Assembly (NCBI GenBank): GCA_020832665.1 | Contig: JAFIEG010000007.1 | Coordinates: forward strand, 1 to 64,000 | Direction: 5' to 3' | From: Pararhodobacter sp. | Lineage (GTDB): Bacteria; Pseudomonadota; Alphaproteobacteria; Rhodobacterales; Rhodobacteraceae | DNA length: 64,000 nucleotides | Part shown: positions 29,561 to 38,557 of the stretch, in pieces | Layout: each line of letters begins with the position of its first letter | How positions within the stretch are numbered: position 1 is the first letter of the stretch | Made by a program: the position numbers and the translations under genes | The notes under the pieces: model-generated | The model's input: the letters and a program-made list of their open reading frames with translations, nothing else | Database searches by the model: none | Told to the model about the DNA's origin: nothing

Positions 29561-29871
29561 AATGCAAGGCCGGCGACTGGGTTCGCATCAGATCCGTGGT
29601 CCTGGCACCACATGAGCGCGCGGCCTCGATCCCGGACGAGACCCGGGCCGTTCCGCTGGAGATGCGCGTGAAGGGCTGGCTGGTCACCAATGAGGCCGTA
29701 ATCGGCGACAAGGTCGAGATTCGCAGCACGTTGGGGCGCGGCTACCACGGCACGCTGGAGGCGCAGAACCCGCCCTACGGCCATGATTTTGCTGCCGCGA
29801 TCCCGGAGTTGCTGCGCGCGGGCGAGGAATTGCGCGAGATGCTGGCCGAGCCGGATGGAGAAAGCGCATGA
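29557..29871 (+). CDS. ortA: 2-amino-4-oxopentanoate thiolase subunit OrtA
   Basis: 104 aa MKCKAGDWVRIRSVVLAPHERAASIPDETRAVPLEMRVKGWLVTNEAVIGDKVEIRSTLGRGYHGTLEAQNPPYGHDFAAAIPEL; size, sequence style and position between ord and ortB. Confidence 0.82.
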   Translation: MKCKAGDWVRIRSVVLAPHERAASIPDETRAVPLEMRVKGWLVTNEAVIGDKVEIRSTLGRGYHGTLEAQNPPYGHDFAAAIPELLRAGEELREMLAEPDGESA

Positions 29872-31283
29872 AATCAGTCGATTACGACTCTGTCATGGCC
29901 CGGCGCAACGAAACGATGCTTTCGGCGCTCGGCCTCGACTATGCGCCCTTCCTGCAGCATCCGGTTACCTTCGACTATGAGGCGCTGATGGCGCAGGTCG
30001 CCTACAGCCTGGATGCAGTGCGGGATATCCAGGCGCGTGCCGGCGTGGGAAACACCGCGCTGATCGAGCTGCGCCAGATCAACCGGCTGGTGCGCAAGCT
30101 TGCACCGAAAGGCAAGGGCGCGCGTATCTTCGTCAAGGACGAGGCCGCCAACCCCTCAGGTAGCTACAAGGCCCGCCGCGCGGCCCTGAGCCTGCACCAC
30201 GCAAAGGCATCAGGTTTCAAGGGAGCGGTGGCCGCAACCAGCGGCAACTACGGCGCCGCAGTGGCCAGCCAGGCGGCGATGCGCGGCCTCGATTGCATTG
30301 TTGTGCAGGAAGTCTTCGACAGCCTCGGCATCGGCCAGCCAGAGATCGTCGAAAAGGGCCGCGCCTGCGAAGTCTACGGCGCCGAAGTGCTGCAGCTTTC
30401 GGTCGGGCCGGAGTTGTTCTATCAGTTCCTGCGCGTTCTCGAGGAAACGGGCTTTTTCAATGCCTCGCTCTACACCCCCTATGCGATTGCGGGCGTCGAG
30501 CCGCTGGGCGTCGAGATCGTGGAGCAGATGGAAGCGGCGACAGGCGCCGCCCCCGATGCCGTGATCTGCACGCATGCGGGCGGGGGCAACCTGACGGGCA
30601 CCGCGCGCGGGTTGATCAAGGCAGGCGCAAGCGCTTGCGAGGTCATCGCCGCCAGTGTCGATCTGGCCGGCCTGCACATGGCAAGCGATACCGATTTCAA
30701 CCGCAAGCACTTCACCACCGGCCATACGGGCTTCGGCATTCCCTTCGCCGGCTGGCCCGACCGGACCGACGTGCCCCGCAACGCCGCGCGGGCGTTGCGC
30801 TACATGGACCGCTACCTTCTCGTGAAGCAGGGCGAGGTGTTCTACGTTACCGAGGCGCTGGCCCGGCTGGAGGGGCTTGAGCGCGGGCCGGCGGGAAATA
30901 TTGCGCTCGCAGCGGCCATTGCACTGGCGCAGGACATGGACGCCGATCAGACCATCGTGGTGCAGGAAACCGAGTATGCGGGCGCGGGCAAGCAGCCTTC
31001 GGCCCAGCTGAGTTTCGCGCGCGATCGCGGCATCGATATCCGCCGCGGCGATCCGGAGGATGAAGTCCCCGGCGCTTCGGTTGTCATCCCCGACCATCCC
31101 TCACGGCTCAAATTGCGCGATGTCGATTTGTCCCGCGTCCGCAAGAGCTTGATCCGCAAGGCAAGGGGGATGATGCCGAAAGGCAGCGCCCTGAACCAGG
31201 ATGATATCGACTTTCTGGCCGCGGAGACCCGAAGTGGCCCACAATTTGTTAGCGACTTTCTCAAGGACATGTCCGACGGATGA
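29868..31283 (+). CDS. ortB: 2-amino-4-oxopentanoate thiolase PLP subunit OrtB
   Basis: PLP fold-type II: FVKDEAANPSGSYKARRAALSLHHAKASGFKGAVAATSGNYGAAVASQAA..THAGGGNLTGTARGL; ATGA overlap with ortA. Confidence 0.83.
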   Translation: MKSVDYDSVMARRNETMLSALGLDYAPFLQHPVTFDYEALMAQVAYSLDAVRDIQARAGVGNTALIELRQINRLVRKLAPKGKGARIFVKDEAANPSGSYKARRAALSLHHAKASGFKGAVAATSGNYGAAVASQAAMRGLDCIVVQEVFDSLGIGQPEIVEKGRACEVYGAEVLQLSVGPELFYQFLRVLEETGFFNASLYTPYAIAGVEPLGVEIVEQMEAATGAAPDAVICTHAGGGNLTGTARGLIKAGASACEVIAASVDLAGLHMASDTDFNRKHFTTGHTGFGIPFAGWPDRTDVPRNAARALRYMDRYLLVKQGEVFYVTEALARLEGLERGPAGNIALAAAIALAQDMDADQTIVVQETEYAGAGKQPSAQLSFARDRGIDIRRGDPEDEVPGASVVIPDHPSRLKLRDVDLSRVRKSLIRKARGMMPKGSALNQDDIDFLAAETRSGPQFVSDFLKDMSDG

Positions 31284-31599
31284 CGGACAACCGGAGGTGA
31301 TCGCACCGTGGACGTGGCGATCGGGTGACGGATTTGTCCCGTAATGCTCCCTTCGATTCCTGCGAAAGGATCGCACCAACTAACCGTGAGATCATTCACC
31401 AACAGGCCGGTGCCGCCTGACGGGGTGCATCTTGCCTGTGCCCGAAATGGCCTGCCATCGTCGTGCTGAGAGCCACCGGATGCCGGCACCGGCATGAACG
31501 TCAAGGCGCAGCCGGCGAACCAAGCTTGCTGCCCCTTTCGCGTACGGTTGGTTGGTGCATAGTGGCGGCCGGTCAGATACCCGGATTGGAGAGTTGAGA

Positions 31600-32631
31600 A
31601 TGCCGCAGACAGCCGAGATCAACCGCCGCATCGTTCTTGCCGAACGGCCGGCAGGATTGCCCGACGAGAACACGCTGCGCCTTGAAGAGGTGCCGGTGCC
31701 GCATGCGGGTGCGGGGCAGATGCTGCTGCGCACGATCTATCTTTCGCTCGATCCCTATATGCGCGGGCGGATGAACGACGCGAAATCCTATGCCGAGCCG
31801 GTGAAGATCGGCGAGGTGATGACGGGGCAGGTGGTGGCCGAGGTCGTCACCTCTGACCTGCCGGGCTTCGCGCCGGGTGACAAGGTTCTGGCCGGCAGCG
31901 GCTGGCAGGATTACGCGCTTTCCGACGGCAGCGGCGTGATGAAGCTGGGCAAGGCAATCGAACACCCCTCTTGGGCGCTCGGCATATTGGGGATGCCGGG
32001 TTACACCGCCTATGCCGGCCTTCTAAAGATCGGTGAGCCCAAGCCGGGCGAAACCGTGGTTGTCGCGGCGGCATCAGGGCCGGTGGGCGCCACTGTTGGC
32101 CAGATCGCGCGCCGCATGGGCTGCCGCGTTGTCGGCATCGCGGGCGGGGAGGAGAAATGTGCGCATGTGACCGGCACGCTGGGCTTTGACGCCTGTATCG
32201 ATCACCGTAGCGAGGATTTCGCCAAGCGCCTTGCCGAAGCCTGCCCGAACGGGATCGATGTCTATTTCGAGAATGTCGGCGGCAAGGTGCTTTATGCCGT
32301 GCTGCCCTTGCTCAACCCCTTCGCGCGGGTGCCCGTCTGCGGCGTGGTTTCCTGGTACAACCTGCCGGGCCTGCCCGAGGGGCGCGACCATGGCCCGCAG
32401 ATCATGTCCACGATCCTGAAGATGAAGGTGAAGGTGCAGGGCTTCATCATTTTCGACAGCTTTCCGGCAAGCACCTATGACGATTTTGTTCGCGACATGA
32501 CCACCTTGCTGGCCGAGGGCGCCATCCAGTACAGGGAACAGATCGTCGAGGGGCTGGAGGCGGCGCCCGCCGCGCTGAACGATGTGCTGGAGGGGCGCAA
32601 CTTCGGAAAGATGGTAGTCAGGGTGGAGTGA
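31600..32631 (+). CDS. NADP-dependent MDR-family oxidoreductase (CurA-like)
   Basis: MPQTAEINRRIVLAERPAGLPDENTLRLEEVPVPHAGAGQMLLRTIYLSLDPYMRGRMND..GMPGYTAYAGLLKIGEPKPGETVVVAAASGPVGATVGQIAR. Confidence 0.92.
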   Translation: MPQTAEINRRIVLAERPAGLPDENTLRLEEVPVPHAGAGQMLLRTIYLSLDPYMRGRMNDAKSYAEPVKIGEVMTGQVVAEVVTSDLPGFAPGDKVLAGSGWQDYALSDGSGVMKLGKAIEHPSWALGILGMPGYTAYAGLLKIGEPKPGETVVVAAASGPVGATVGQIARRMGCRVVGIAGGEEKCAHVTGTLGFDACIDHRSEDFAKRLAEACPNGIDVYFENVGGKVLYAVLPLLNPFARVPVCGVVSWYNLPGLPEGRDHGPQIMSTILKMKVKVQGFIIFDSFPASTYDDFVRDMTTLLAEGAIQYREQIVEGLEAAPAALNDVLEGRNFGKMVVRVE

Positions 32632-33028
32632 GGGTGGCTGGCAGGCCGAAGGACAGATCAACCGCCTGAATACCCTCGCTTGGCCGAGCTGTGGCATGGC
32701 GGGCATTGATCCGCTCGCTGCGGGGCTGATCGGCGTGTCCTGAATGAAGTGCCGCCAGGCCGCAGTTCGGCCATGAGCCGGATACCATGCGCCGCTGGAT
32801 CGGCAAGCGCCGCACCATAACGGACAGTGATCACGCGCCGCCCGCATCCGGCAGGTCCGCCGAAGCGCCGCAGGGCGGCGATGGCGTGCTGTTCAAGACC
32901 TTGCGTTCGCCCGCGTAGAAAAGCGCCTGTGTCAACGGGACGGTTGCTGCGCGGATGGACCCAGTCAAGCTTTCCCGCGGTGACGTGTCGAATGACACTT
33001 CAGGCGATCCGCATGCATCTGCGGCTCT

Positions 33029-33044
33029 TGTATAGCGTGATACA
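33029..33044. promoter_or_regulatory. Operator-like inverted repeat upstream of TRAP system 2
   Basis: TGTATAGCGTGATACA (TGTAT-N6-ATACA), about 80 nt upstream of the DctP start. Confidence 0.4.
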
Positions 33045-33123
33045 CATTCCCCGAGTTTAAAAGTCTAACCTGAATGCACGTTTGGGCCACACCTTGAAGC
33101 CAGAAACTTGAATGGAGATGAAA

Positions 33124-34140
33124 ATGGTTCGCAGGCGGATCTGCCATACACTTGGCTGCCTCGTATCGGCCATCGCGCTGTCGACCTCTGCGGCGGTGGC
33201 ACAGGAAGTGATGCGTATCTCGAGCTGGCTGCCGCCCAGCCACGTCAATACCGAGATCTTTCCTACCTGGATCGAATGGATTGAGGAGGCCACGGAAGGC
33301 CGGGTCACCGGGGTGGTCGAGTTCGATCTCGCATCGCCCCCGGCTCAGATCGATCTGATCACGGATGGCGGCGCCGATGCCAGCTGGATATTCCACGGGT
33401 ACAATCCGGGCCGCTTCGTCACCACGCAACTGATCGAGCTGCCCGGTCTCGAAGGCGATGCGGCGGCTTCTTCCGTCGCACATCAGCGTGCATACGAAGC
33501 GTATCTGCACGAGGCCGGCGAGCACGAGGGGGTCGTCGTGGCGGCGATGATGACCCACGGGCCGGGCCAGCTTTTCCTGCGCCACGAGGTTGACGGGCTG
33601 GCCGGGCTCAGCGGGCAGAAAATCCGGATCGGCGGCGGTGTGTCCGCCAGAGTCGCTGATGCGCTTGACATGGTCGGGGTGGCACTGCCCGCGCCCGAGG
33701 TCTACGAGGCCGTTGGAAGCGGCGTGGCCGACGGCGTGATGATGCCGATCGACACCAACATGACGTTGCGCCTTTACGAGGTTGCGCCGCATACCTACAG
33801 CATGCCAGGCGGCTTCTATCGCGGTTCTTTCGCGCTGGTCTTGAGCGAGCATTTTCTGGACAGGCTCAGCCCCGAAGACCGCGAGGCCGTATTGTCGACA
33901 ACCGGCGAACGGCTGGCACTGATGGCGGGCGAGGCCTGGGCGCGGCTGGATATCGAGGGTGCCGAGGTGGTGGCCGAGCGCACCACCATGCACAGCTTCT
34001 CCGATGGGGATCAGTCGCGCTTTGCCGAAATCGTCGACGGAATTGCTGCCCAGGTCACGGAAAATGTTGCTGCCATCGGCGTCGATGCCGAGGCCGCAAT
34101 GGAGCTGATCCGGCAGACCATGGCAGAGCATGACCGCTGA
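33124..34140 (+). CDS. TRAP transporter substrate-binding protein DctP (system 2)
   Basis: MVRRRICHTLGCLVSAIALSTSAAVAQEVMRISSWLPPSHVNTEIFPTWIEWIEEATEGRV... (GGAG upstream of 33124; 33112 also in frame). Confidence 0.88.
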   Translation: MVRRRICHTLGCLVSAIALSTSAAVAQEVMRISSWLPPSHVNTEIFPTWIEWIEEATEGRVTGVVEFDLASPPAQIDLITDGGADASWIFHGYNPGRFVTTQLIELPGLEGDAAASSVAHQRAYEAYLHEAGEHEGVVVAAMMTHGPGQLFLRHEVDGLAGLSGQKIRIGGGVSARVADALDMVGVALPAPEVYEAVGSGVADGVMMPIDTNMTLRLYEVAPHTYSMPGGFYRGSFALVLSEHFLDRLSPEDREAVLSTTGERLALMAGEAWARLDIEGAEVVAERTTMHSFSDGDQSRFAEIVDGIAAQVTENVAAIGVDAEAAMELIRQTMAEHDR

Positions 34141-34651
34141 ACCGCGGCACGGTCTGGTCTCGAAGATCCTGATGCTGGCGGGTGAAAGACCCGCCAGCTT
34201 TTTCAACATGCTGAGCGCGCTTCTTCTGGTGACGATCCTGGTTCTGACGGCGGCCGATGTTTTCGGGCGCTACATCCTGAACACGCCGGTGCGCGGCAAA
34301 TCGGAACTCACGCGCATTCTGATGTCGATCATGATCGCGTTGGCACTGCCCGCCACCGTGCTTCGCGGTCACAGCATCGTTGTCGATCTGCTAGATCACC
34401 TTTTCGGCCGCAGTTTGGCACTGGCGCGCGAGGTGATCGTCAACCTGATTTGCGCGGGCTCGCTGTTCACGCTGGCCTATTGGCTGCGATTCCTGGGTCT
34501 GCGCCAGCAGCGATGGGGCAATGTAACCGACTTTCTGGGAATTCCGCTCTATCCGGTAACGTTCTTCATTGCGGCCATGGTGGCGGTGGCCGGGGCGATG
34601 TTTCTCTTGCGCCTGTTGTCGACGTTCTCGCAGTGGAAACACCGCAATTAG
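34130..34651 (+). CDS. TRAP transporter small permease DctQ (system 2)
   Basis: ADVFGRYILNTPVRGKSELTRILMSIMIALALPATVLRGHSIVVDLL. Confidence 0.88.
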   Translation: MTAEPRHGLVSKILMLAGERPASFFNMLSALLLVTILVLTAADVFGRYILNTPVRGKSELTRILMSIMIALALPATVLRGHSIVVDLLDHLFGRSLALAREVIVNLICAGSLFTLAYWLRFLGLRQQRWGNVTDFLGIPLYPVTFFIAAMVAVAGAMFLLRLLSTFSQWKHRN

Positions 34652-34671
34652 CCCTTGAGGTTGGACGAACG

Positions 34672-36009
34672 ATGCTCATTTCGCTGATCGGATTCGCCGC
34701 GGTCCTAATCATGGCCTTTCTGCGTGTTCCGATTGCTTTCGCCATGGGGCTGGTCGGTGCTGTCGGCTTTGCCTGGTTGAATCGCTGGAACTGGACAGCC
34801 TCGCTCTCGCCGGCGGCCGGTTCGGTGCTTGATTCGCTGCAGACCGAAACCCTTTCGGTGCTGCCGCTGTTCATTTTCATGGGCCTGATCGTAAGCCAGA
34901 CCGGGCTGGCCACAGAGCTTTACAAGGCGTCGAACGCCTTTGTCGGCCATCGGCGCGGCGGGTTGGGCATGGCCACGATTCTGGCATGCGGCGGCTTCTC
35001 GGCGATCAGCGGGTCGTCGTTGGCAACGGCTGCGACGATGGCCAAGGTCGCCATGCCCGAGATGCGGCGCTTTCGCTATTCCGATGAACTGGCCGCCGCG
35101 ACAATCGCCGCAGGTGGTACGTTGGGCATTCTCATCCCGCCTTCGGTGGTACTGATCATCTACGGCATTCTCACGGCGCAGAGCATAGACAAACTGTTTG
35201 TTGCCGGCGTCCTTCCTGGCCTGCTGGGTATCGCTCTTTACCTGCTTGCCGTGATGTTCATCGTCTGGCGCGCACCAGAAAAAGGCCCCGCCGGCGTGCG
35301 AACCGCGTGGCGCGGGCGCTTGTCGGCGCTGGCCCAAGTCTGGGGCATCCTGCTACTGTTCATGTGCATTTTCGGCGGAATCTACTTCGGTCTTTATACG
35401 ACGACCGAGGCGGCGGGGATTGGCGCCAGCGGTGCGGTGTTGCTTGCCTTGTTGCGCGGGCGGCTGACGCTGCCGGGGCTGCGCGATGCGCTGCTGGATA
35501 CGATCACCACGACCGCCGCGCTGTTCATGGTCCTTATCGGCGCCGTGATCTTTCAGCGTTTCATCGTTCGCGCGGGCCTTCCCGATGCGTTGCTGGATCT
35601 GATCGCCGCCTACAGCCTGGGACCGACCAGCGTCATTCTGGCCATGATTCTCATATACATTGTCCTTGGGACCGTCTTTGAGAGCATGTCGATGCTGCTG
35701 CTGACGGTGCCGATCTTTGCGCCGGTCATCGTCGGGCTCGATCTGTTTTCTGCTTATGGGGCGATCGGGCAGGAGATGTCACTCATCTGGTTTGGCATCT
35801 TCGTGGTCGTGGCCATCGAGATCAGCCTGATCACACCGCCCATCGGGTTGAATGTCTATGTCTTGAAAGGCGTTCTGCGAGATGTGCCTACCGCAACGAT
35901 CTTTCGTGGCGTCACGCCTTTCTGGTGCGCCGATATCGTGCGGCTTCTGTTGCTGGCAATGCTGCCCCAGATAGCGCTTTACCTGCCGATGACCATCCGA
36001 ACCTTCTGA
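34672..36009 (+). CDS. TRAP transporter large permease DctM (system 2)
   Basis: MLISLIGFAAVLIMAFLRVPIAFAMGLVGAVGFAWLNR..AAGGTLGILIPPSVVLIIYGILTAQSIDKLFVAGVLPG. Confidence 0.92.
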   Translation: MLISLIGFAAVLIMAFLRVPIAFAMGLVGAVGFAWLNRWNWTASLSPAAGSVLDSLQTETLSVLPLFIFMGLIVSQTGLATELYKASNAFVGHRRGGLGMATILACGGFSAISGSSLATAATMAKVAMPEMRRFRYSDELAAATIAAGGTLGILIPPSVVLIIYGILTAQSIDKLFVAGVLPGLLGIALYLLAVMFIVWRAPEKGPAGVRTAWRGRLSALAQVWGILLLFMCIFGGIYFGLYTTTEAAGIGASGAVLLALLRGRLTLPGLRDALLDTITTTAALFMVLIGAVIFQRFIVRAGLPDALLDLIAAYSLGPTSVILAMILIYIVLGTVFESMSMLLLTVPIFAPVIVGLDLFSAYGAIGQEMSLIWFGIFVVVAIEISLITPPIGLNVYVLKGVLRDVPTATIFRGVTPFWCADIVRLLLLAMLPQIALYLPMTIRTF

Positions 36010-36050
36010 TGGTGCCAGCCCCGCGACGCGGGTCATGTGCGCCATCAGAG

Positions 36051-36725
36051 TCAGGCGCCCTTTTGAACGCTTTCCGTCGAGCCGGCGAGCCGGAAGCGCC
36101 CATCATGTTGAATGACGTTGCCGCGACTGCGCAACCGATGCAGCGCGCGGGTAACGGTGACCCGCGTCATGCCGGTCATGGCCGCGATATGTTCGTGCGT
36201 AAGCTGGGGAAGCACCGCAATGCTGCTCTCAGGAATCTGCGGTGCCATTTGAGCAAGTCTATGGAATAATTCCATGATCCTGTTTTCGGGCTCGCGCGAG
36301 AAAAGCTGCTCCAGCCGTAGCGCAAGCACCCGTTGCTTGAGGGCGGTGATGCGCATCAGCGCCATAAGGACCGGCGCCATTCCCTGTTCTTCGTCTGACC
36401 AACCGGCAGTGTCGAATTCCAGCAATTCGGTATCCTCCACCGCCACGGCCGAGGAGAAACGCGCCAGCCGGTCCAGTGCAGCTCCCTCGCCGCAGATGGT
36501 GCCCGAGCCCATGAATTCGAGGATGACCTCGGTCCCGTCCTCCCGGAATATCGAGATCTTGATCAACCCGGAATCGATCAGATAGAATTTTGTCGAACAT
36601 TCACCCTGACGATAAAGCTCGTGCCCCCGGCCAATCTTGCGAGGCCGATAGAGTTGCCGTGCCTCTTGCAACGTTCGGATCAGTTCTGCCGGCGCGGCCC
36701 ATGTTGTTCGACTGTCCAGTGTCAT
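36051..36725 (-). CDS. Crp/Fnr-family transcriptional regulator
   Basis: GRGHELYRQGECSTKFYLIDSGLIKISIFREDGTEVILEFMGSGTICGE..LTHEHIAAMTGMTRVTVTRALHRLRSRGNV. Confidence 0.93.
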   Translation of the reverse strand: MTLDSRTTWAAPAELIRTLQEARQLYRPRKIGRGHELYRQGECSTKFYLIDSGLIKISIFREDGTEVILEFMGSGTICGEGAALDRLARFSSAVAVEDTELLEFDTAGWSDEEQGMAPVLMALMRITALKQRVLALRLEQLFSREPENRIMELFHRLAQMAPQIPESSIAVLPQLTHEHIAAMTGMTRVTVTRALHRLRSRGNVIQHDGRFRLAGSTESVQKGA

Positions 36726-36893
36726 GCGTTCCTCCAGCGAGAACGCCAGCGCATTGAAGATACCATCATGTCAGCTTGAGGTTTTTTTGCAAGCTTGCGG
36801 CAAATGCCACAATCCGCGCCCGGAAGGGGTATCGCAGTATACCGAGTTGACGGCCCCGGGCCTTCTATCGTCCTGCAAACGATAGGAGTCGCC

Positions 36894-38117
36894 ATGCAAC
36901 AAGCCGAAGCCGCCCTGAACGGGGCTGCCCGCTCGCCTCGCAACGACAATCCTCTGGCTGCGACACGCGCGCTCGTTCCCTGGCTGGCCGAACAGGCCGC
37001 GCGGACTGAAACCGAAGGGCGCATTCCCGAGGATGTCGCCGGGCGGCTGATCGATGCCGGTGTGTTCGACCTGACGGTGCCCAGGCGATATGGCGGGCTC
37101 GAGTTGTCGCCGGCCGAGGCCTGGCCGGTCGTATTTGAGGTGGCGCGCGGATGTGCCTCGTCGGCCTGGCTCGTGGGGCTGATCGCGGCCAATATCCTTA
37201 TGCTTGGGAAGTTCTCGGATCAGGCGCAGGCCGAGGTGTTTGACCCGCAGGCGGCGCCGGTCGTGCCGATGCTGACGGGTGGGGTTGGAAAGGACATCGA
37301 GGCGTGTGCGACAAGGGGCGGGATCGTGCTTAGCGGTCAGTGGCGCTATGCCTCGGGGGTCGACATCGCAAGCTGGGTGGGACTTCTCGTCACCTTGCCC
37401 GAAACGGCCGATCGCAAGGCGGCACCGGCCATCGTGCTTGTTCCGGCCTCTGAATTCGCCATCGACCACGATTCGTGGAACGTTCTGGGCATGCGCGGCA
37501 CGGGTTCAAAAACCGTGACCCTTTCCCGGGTCTTCGTGCCGCAACACCGTTTTCTGGACTGGGCGACGCTGCAGGCGGGTGGTTGCCACCCCGATTGTTC
37601 GACTGAGGGAGCGATCTACCGGTTGCCGCTCAACGCCATCTTCGCCATGTCGGTTGCAGCGCCAACCCTCGGGGTGGCCAGTGCGGTAGTCGAAAGCTTT
37701 CGTGATGTCGTGGCGACGCGTGTCAGCGCCGGTACTGGGCAGGCACAGGTTGATGATCGCCTCTCTCATATCCGTTTGGCCAGCGCCGACGCGACCATCA
37801 GCATGTTGCGCGATACACTCGTCACCGATTCCCGGCGCCTGATGGATAGCCTTGGCACGGGCGCAATGCTCGGCATCGAGGCGCGCGCCGCCATCAGAAC
37901 CCGGATCGCGCGTTCCGCAGAGCTTGCCCGCAGCGAAACCCAGGGCCTGTTCGGCGCGATTGGCGGCGCAATTCTGCCCACCGGCAGCCGGATCGAGCGG
38001 CTGTTTCGCGACCTTCACGCGATGAGTTCGCATTTCCTGTTGCAAACGGATGTCATTGGCGAGTTGCATGGCCGGCTGATGCTTGGCCTCGACATTCCCG
38101 CCGGGGCGCGTGTCTGA
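36894..38117 (+). CDS. Acyl-CoA dehydrogenase-fold flavin-dependent monooxygenase (HsaA/HpaB-like)
   Basis: MQQAEAALNGAARSPRND..AGVFDLTVPRRYGGLELSPAEAWPVVFEVARGCASSAWLVGL..SGQWRYASGVDIASWV..WNVLGMRGTGSKTVTLSRVFVPQHR. Confidence 0.85.
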   Translation: MQQAEAALNGAARSPRNDNPLAATRALVPWLAEQAARTETEGRIPEDVAGRLIDAGVFDLTVPRRYGGLELSPAEAWPVVFEVARGCASSAWLVGLIAANILMLGKFSDQAQAEVFDPQAAPVVPMLTGGVGKDIEACATRGGIVLSGQWRYASGVDIASWVGLLVTLPETADRKAAPAIVLVPASEFAIDHDSWNVLGMRGTGSKTVTLSRVFVPQHRFLDWATLQAGGCHPDCSTEGAIYRLPLNAIFAMSVAAPTLGVASAVVESFRDVVATRVSAGTGQAQVDDRLSHIRLASADATISMLRDTLVTDSRRLMDSLGTGAMLGIEARAAIRTRIARSAELARSETQGLFGAIGGAILPTGSRIERLFRDLHAMSSHFLLQTDVIGELHGRLMLGLDIPAGARV

Positions 38118-38134
38118 ACCAAGGAGAAAATGGA

Positions 38135-38557
38135 ATGCCACAAACAACCTACAGCCCTGAAACCGTTGAGTTCCGCACCGCCGACGGCCCGACGATCTTT
38201 GATCGTTTCCAGTATTCCGCCGCCGTCCGGGCCGGAAACTTCCTGTATATTGCCGGGCAGGTAGGCATTGGCGAGGATGGCTCCATACCGCCCACGGATG
38301 CCGAGCAGATCGAGAACGCCTTTCGCCGCCTAAAGTTGGTGGTCGAAGGCGCCGGTTTCGAGATGTCCAATATCATCGAACTGGTCAGCTATCATGTGGG
38401 CATTGCCAACAATCTTGCCGATTTCATGCGTATCAAGACATCCTATATCGGTGAGCCCTATCCGGCCTGGACGATTCTCGAAGTTGCGGGGCTGGCACGC
38501 AAGGAGTTGGTGATCGAAATCAAGGCGGTGGCCTGGCGCGACGAGAATGGCAGCTGA
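38135..38557 (+). CDS. RidA (YjgF/YER057c/UK114) family protein
   Basis: FQYSAAVRAGNFLYIAGQVGIGEDG..IENAFRRLKLVVEGAGFEMSNIIELVSYHVG..EPYPAWTILEVAGLARKELVIEIKAVAW. Confidence 0.92.
   Translation: MPQTTYSPETVEFRTADGPTIFDRFQYSAAVRAGNFLYIAGQVGIGEDGSIPPTDAEQIENAFRRLKLVVEGAGFEMSNIIELVSYHVGIANNLADFMRIKTSYIGEPYPAWTILEVAGLARKELVIEIKAVAWRDENGS

Noticed and set aside
31480-31495. ATGCCGGCACCGGCAT palindrome upstream of the CurA-like gene
   Set aside because: GC-rich short palindrome, likely by chance; no T-tract and no second copy or adjacent regulator.
32965-34209. 414-aa minus-strand ORF
   Set aside because: Antisense to DctP of TRAP system 2.
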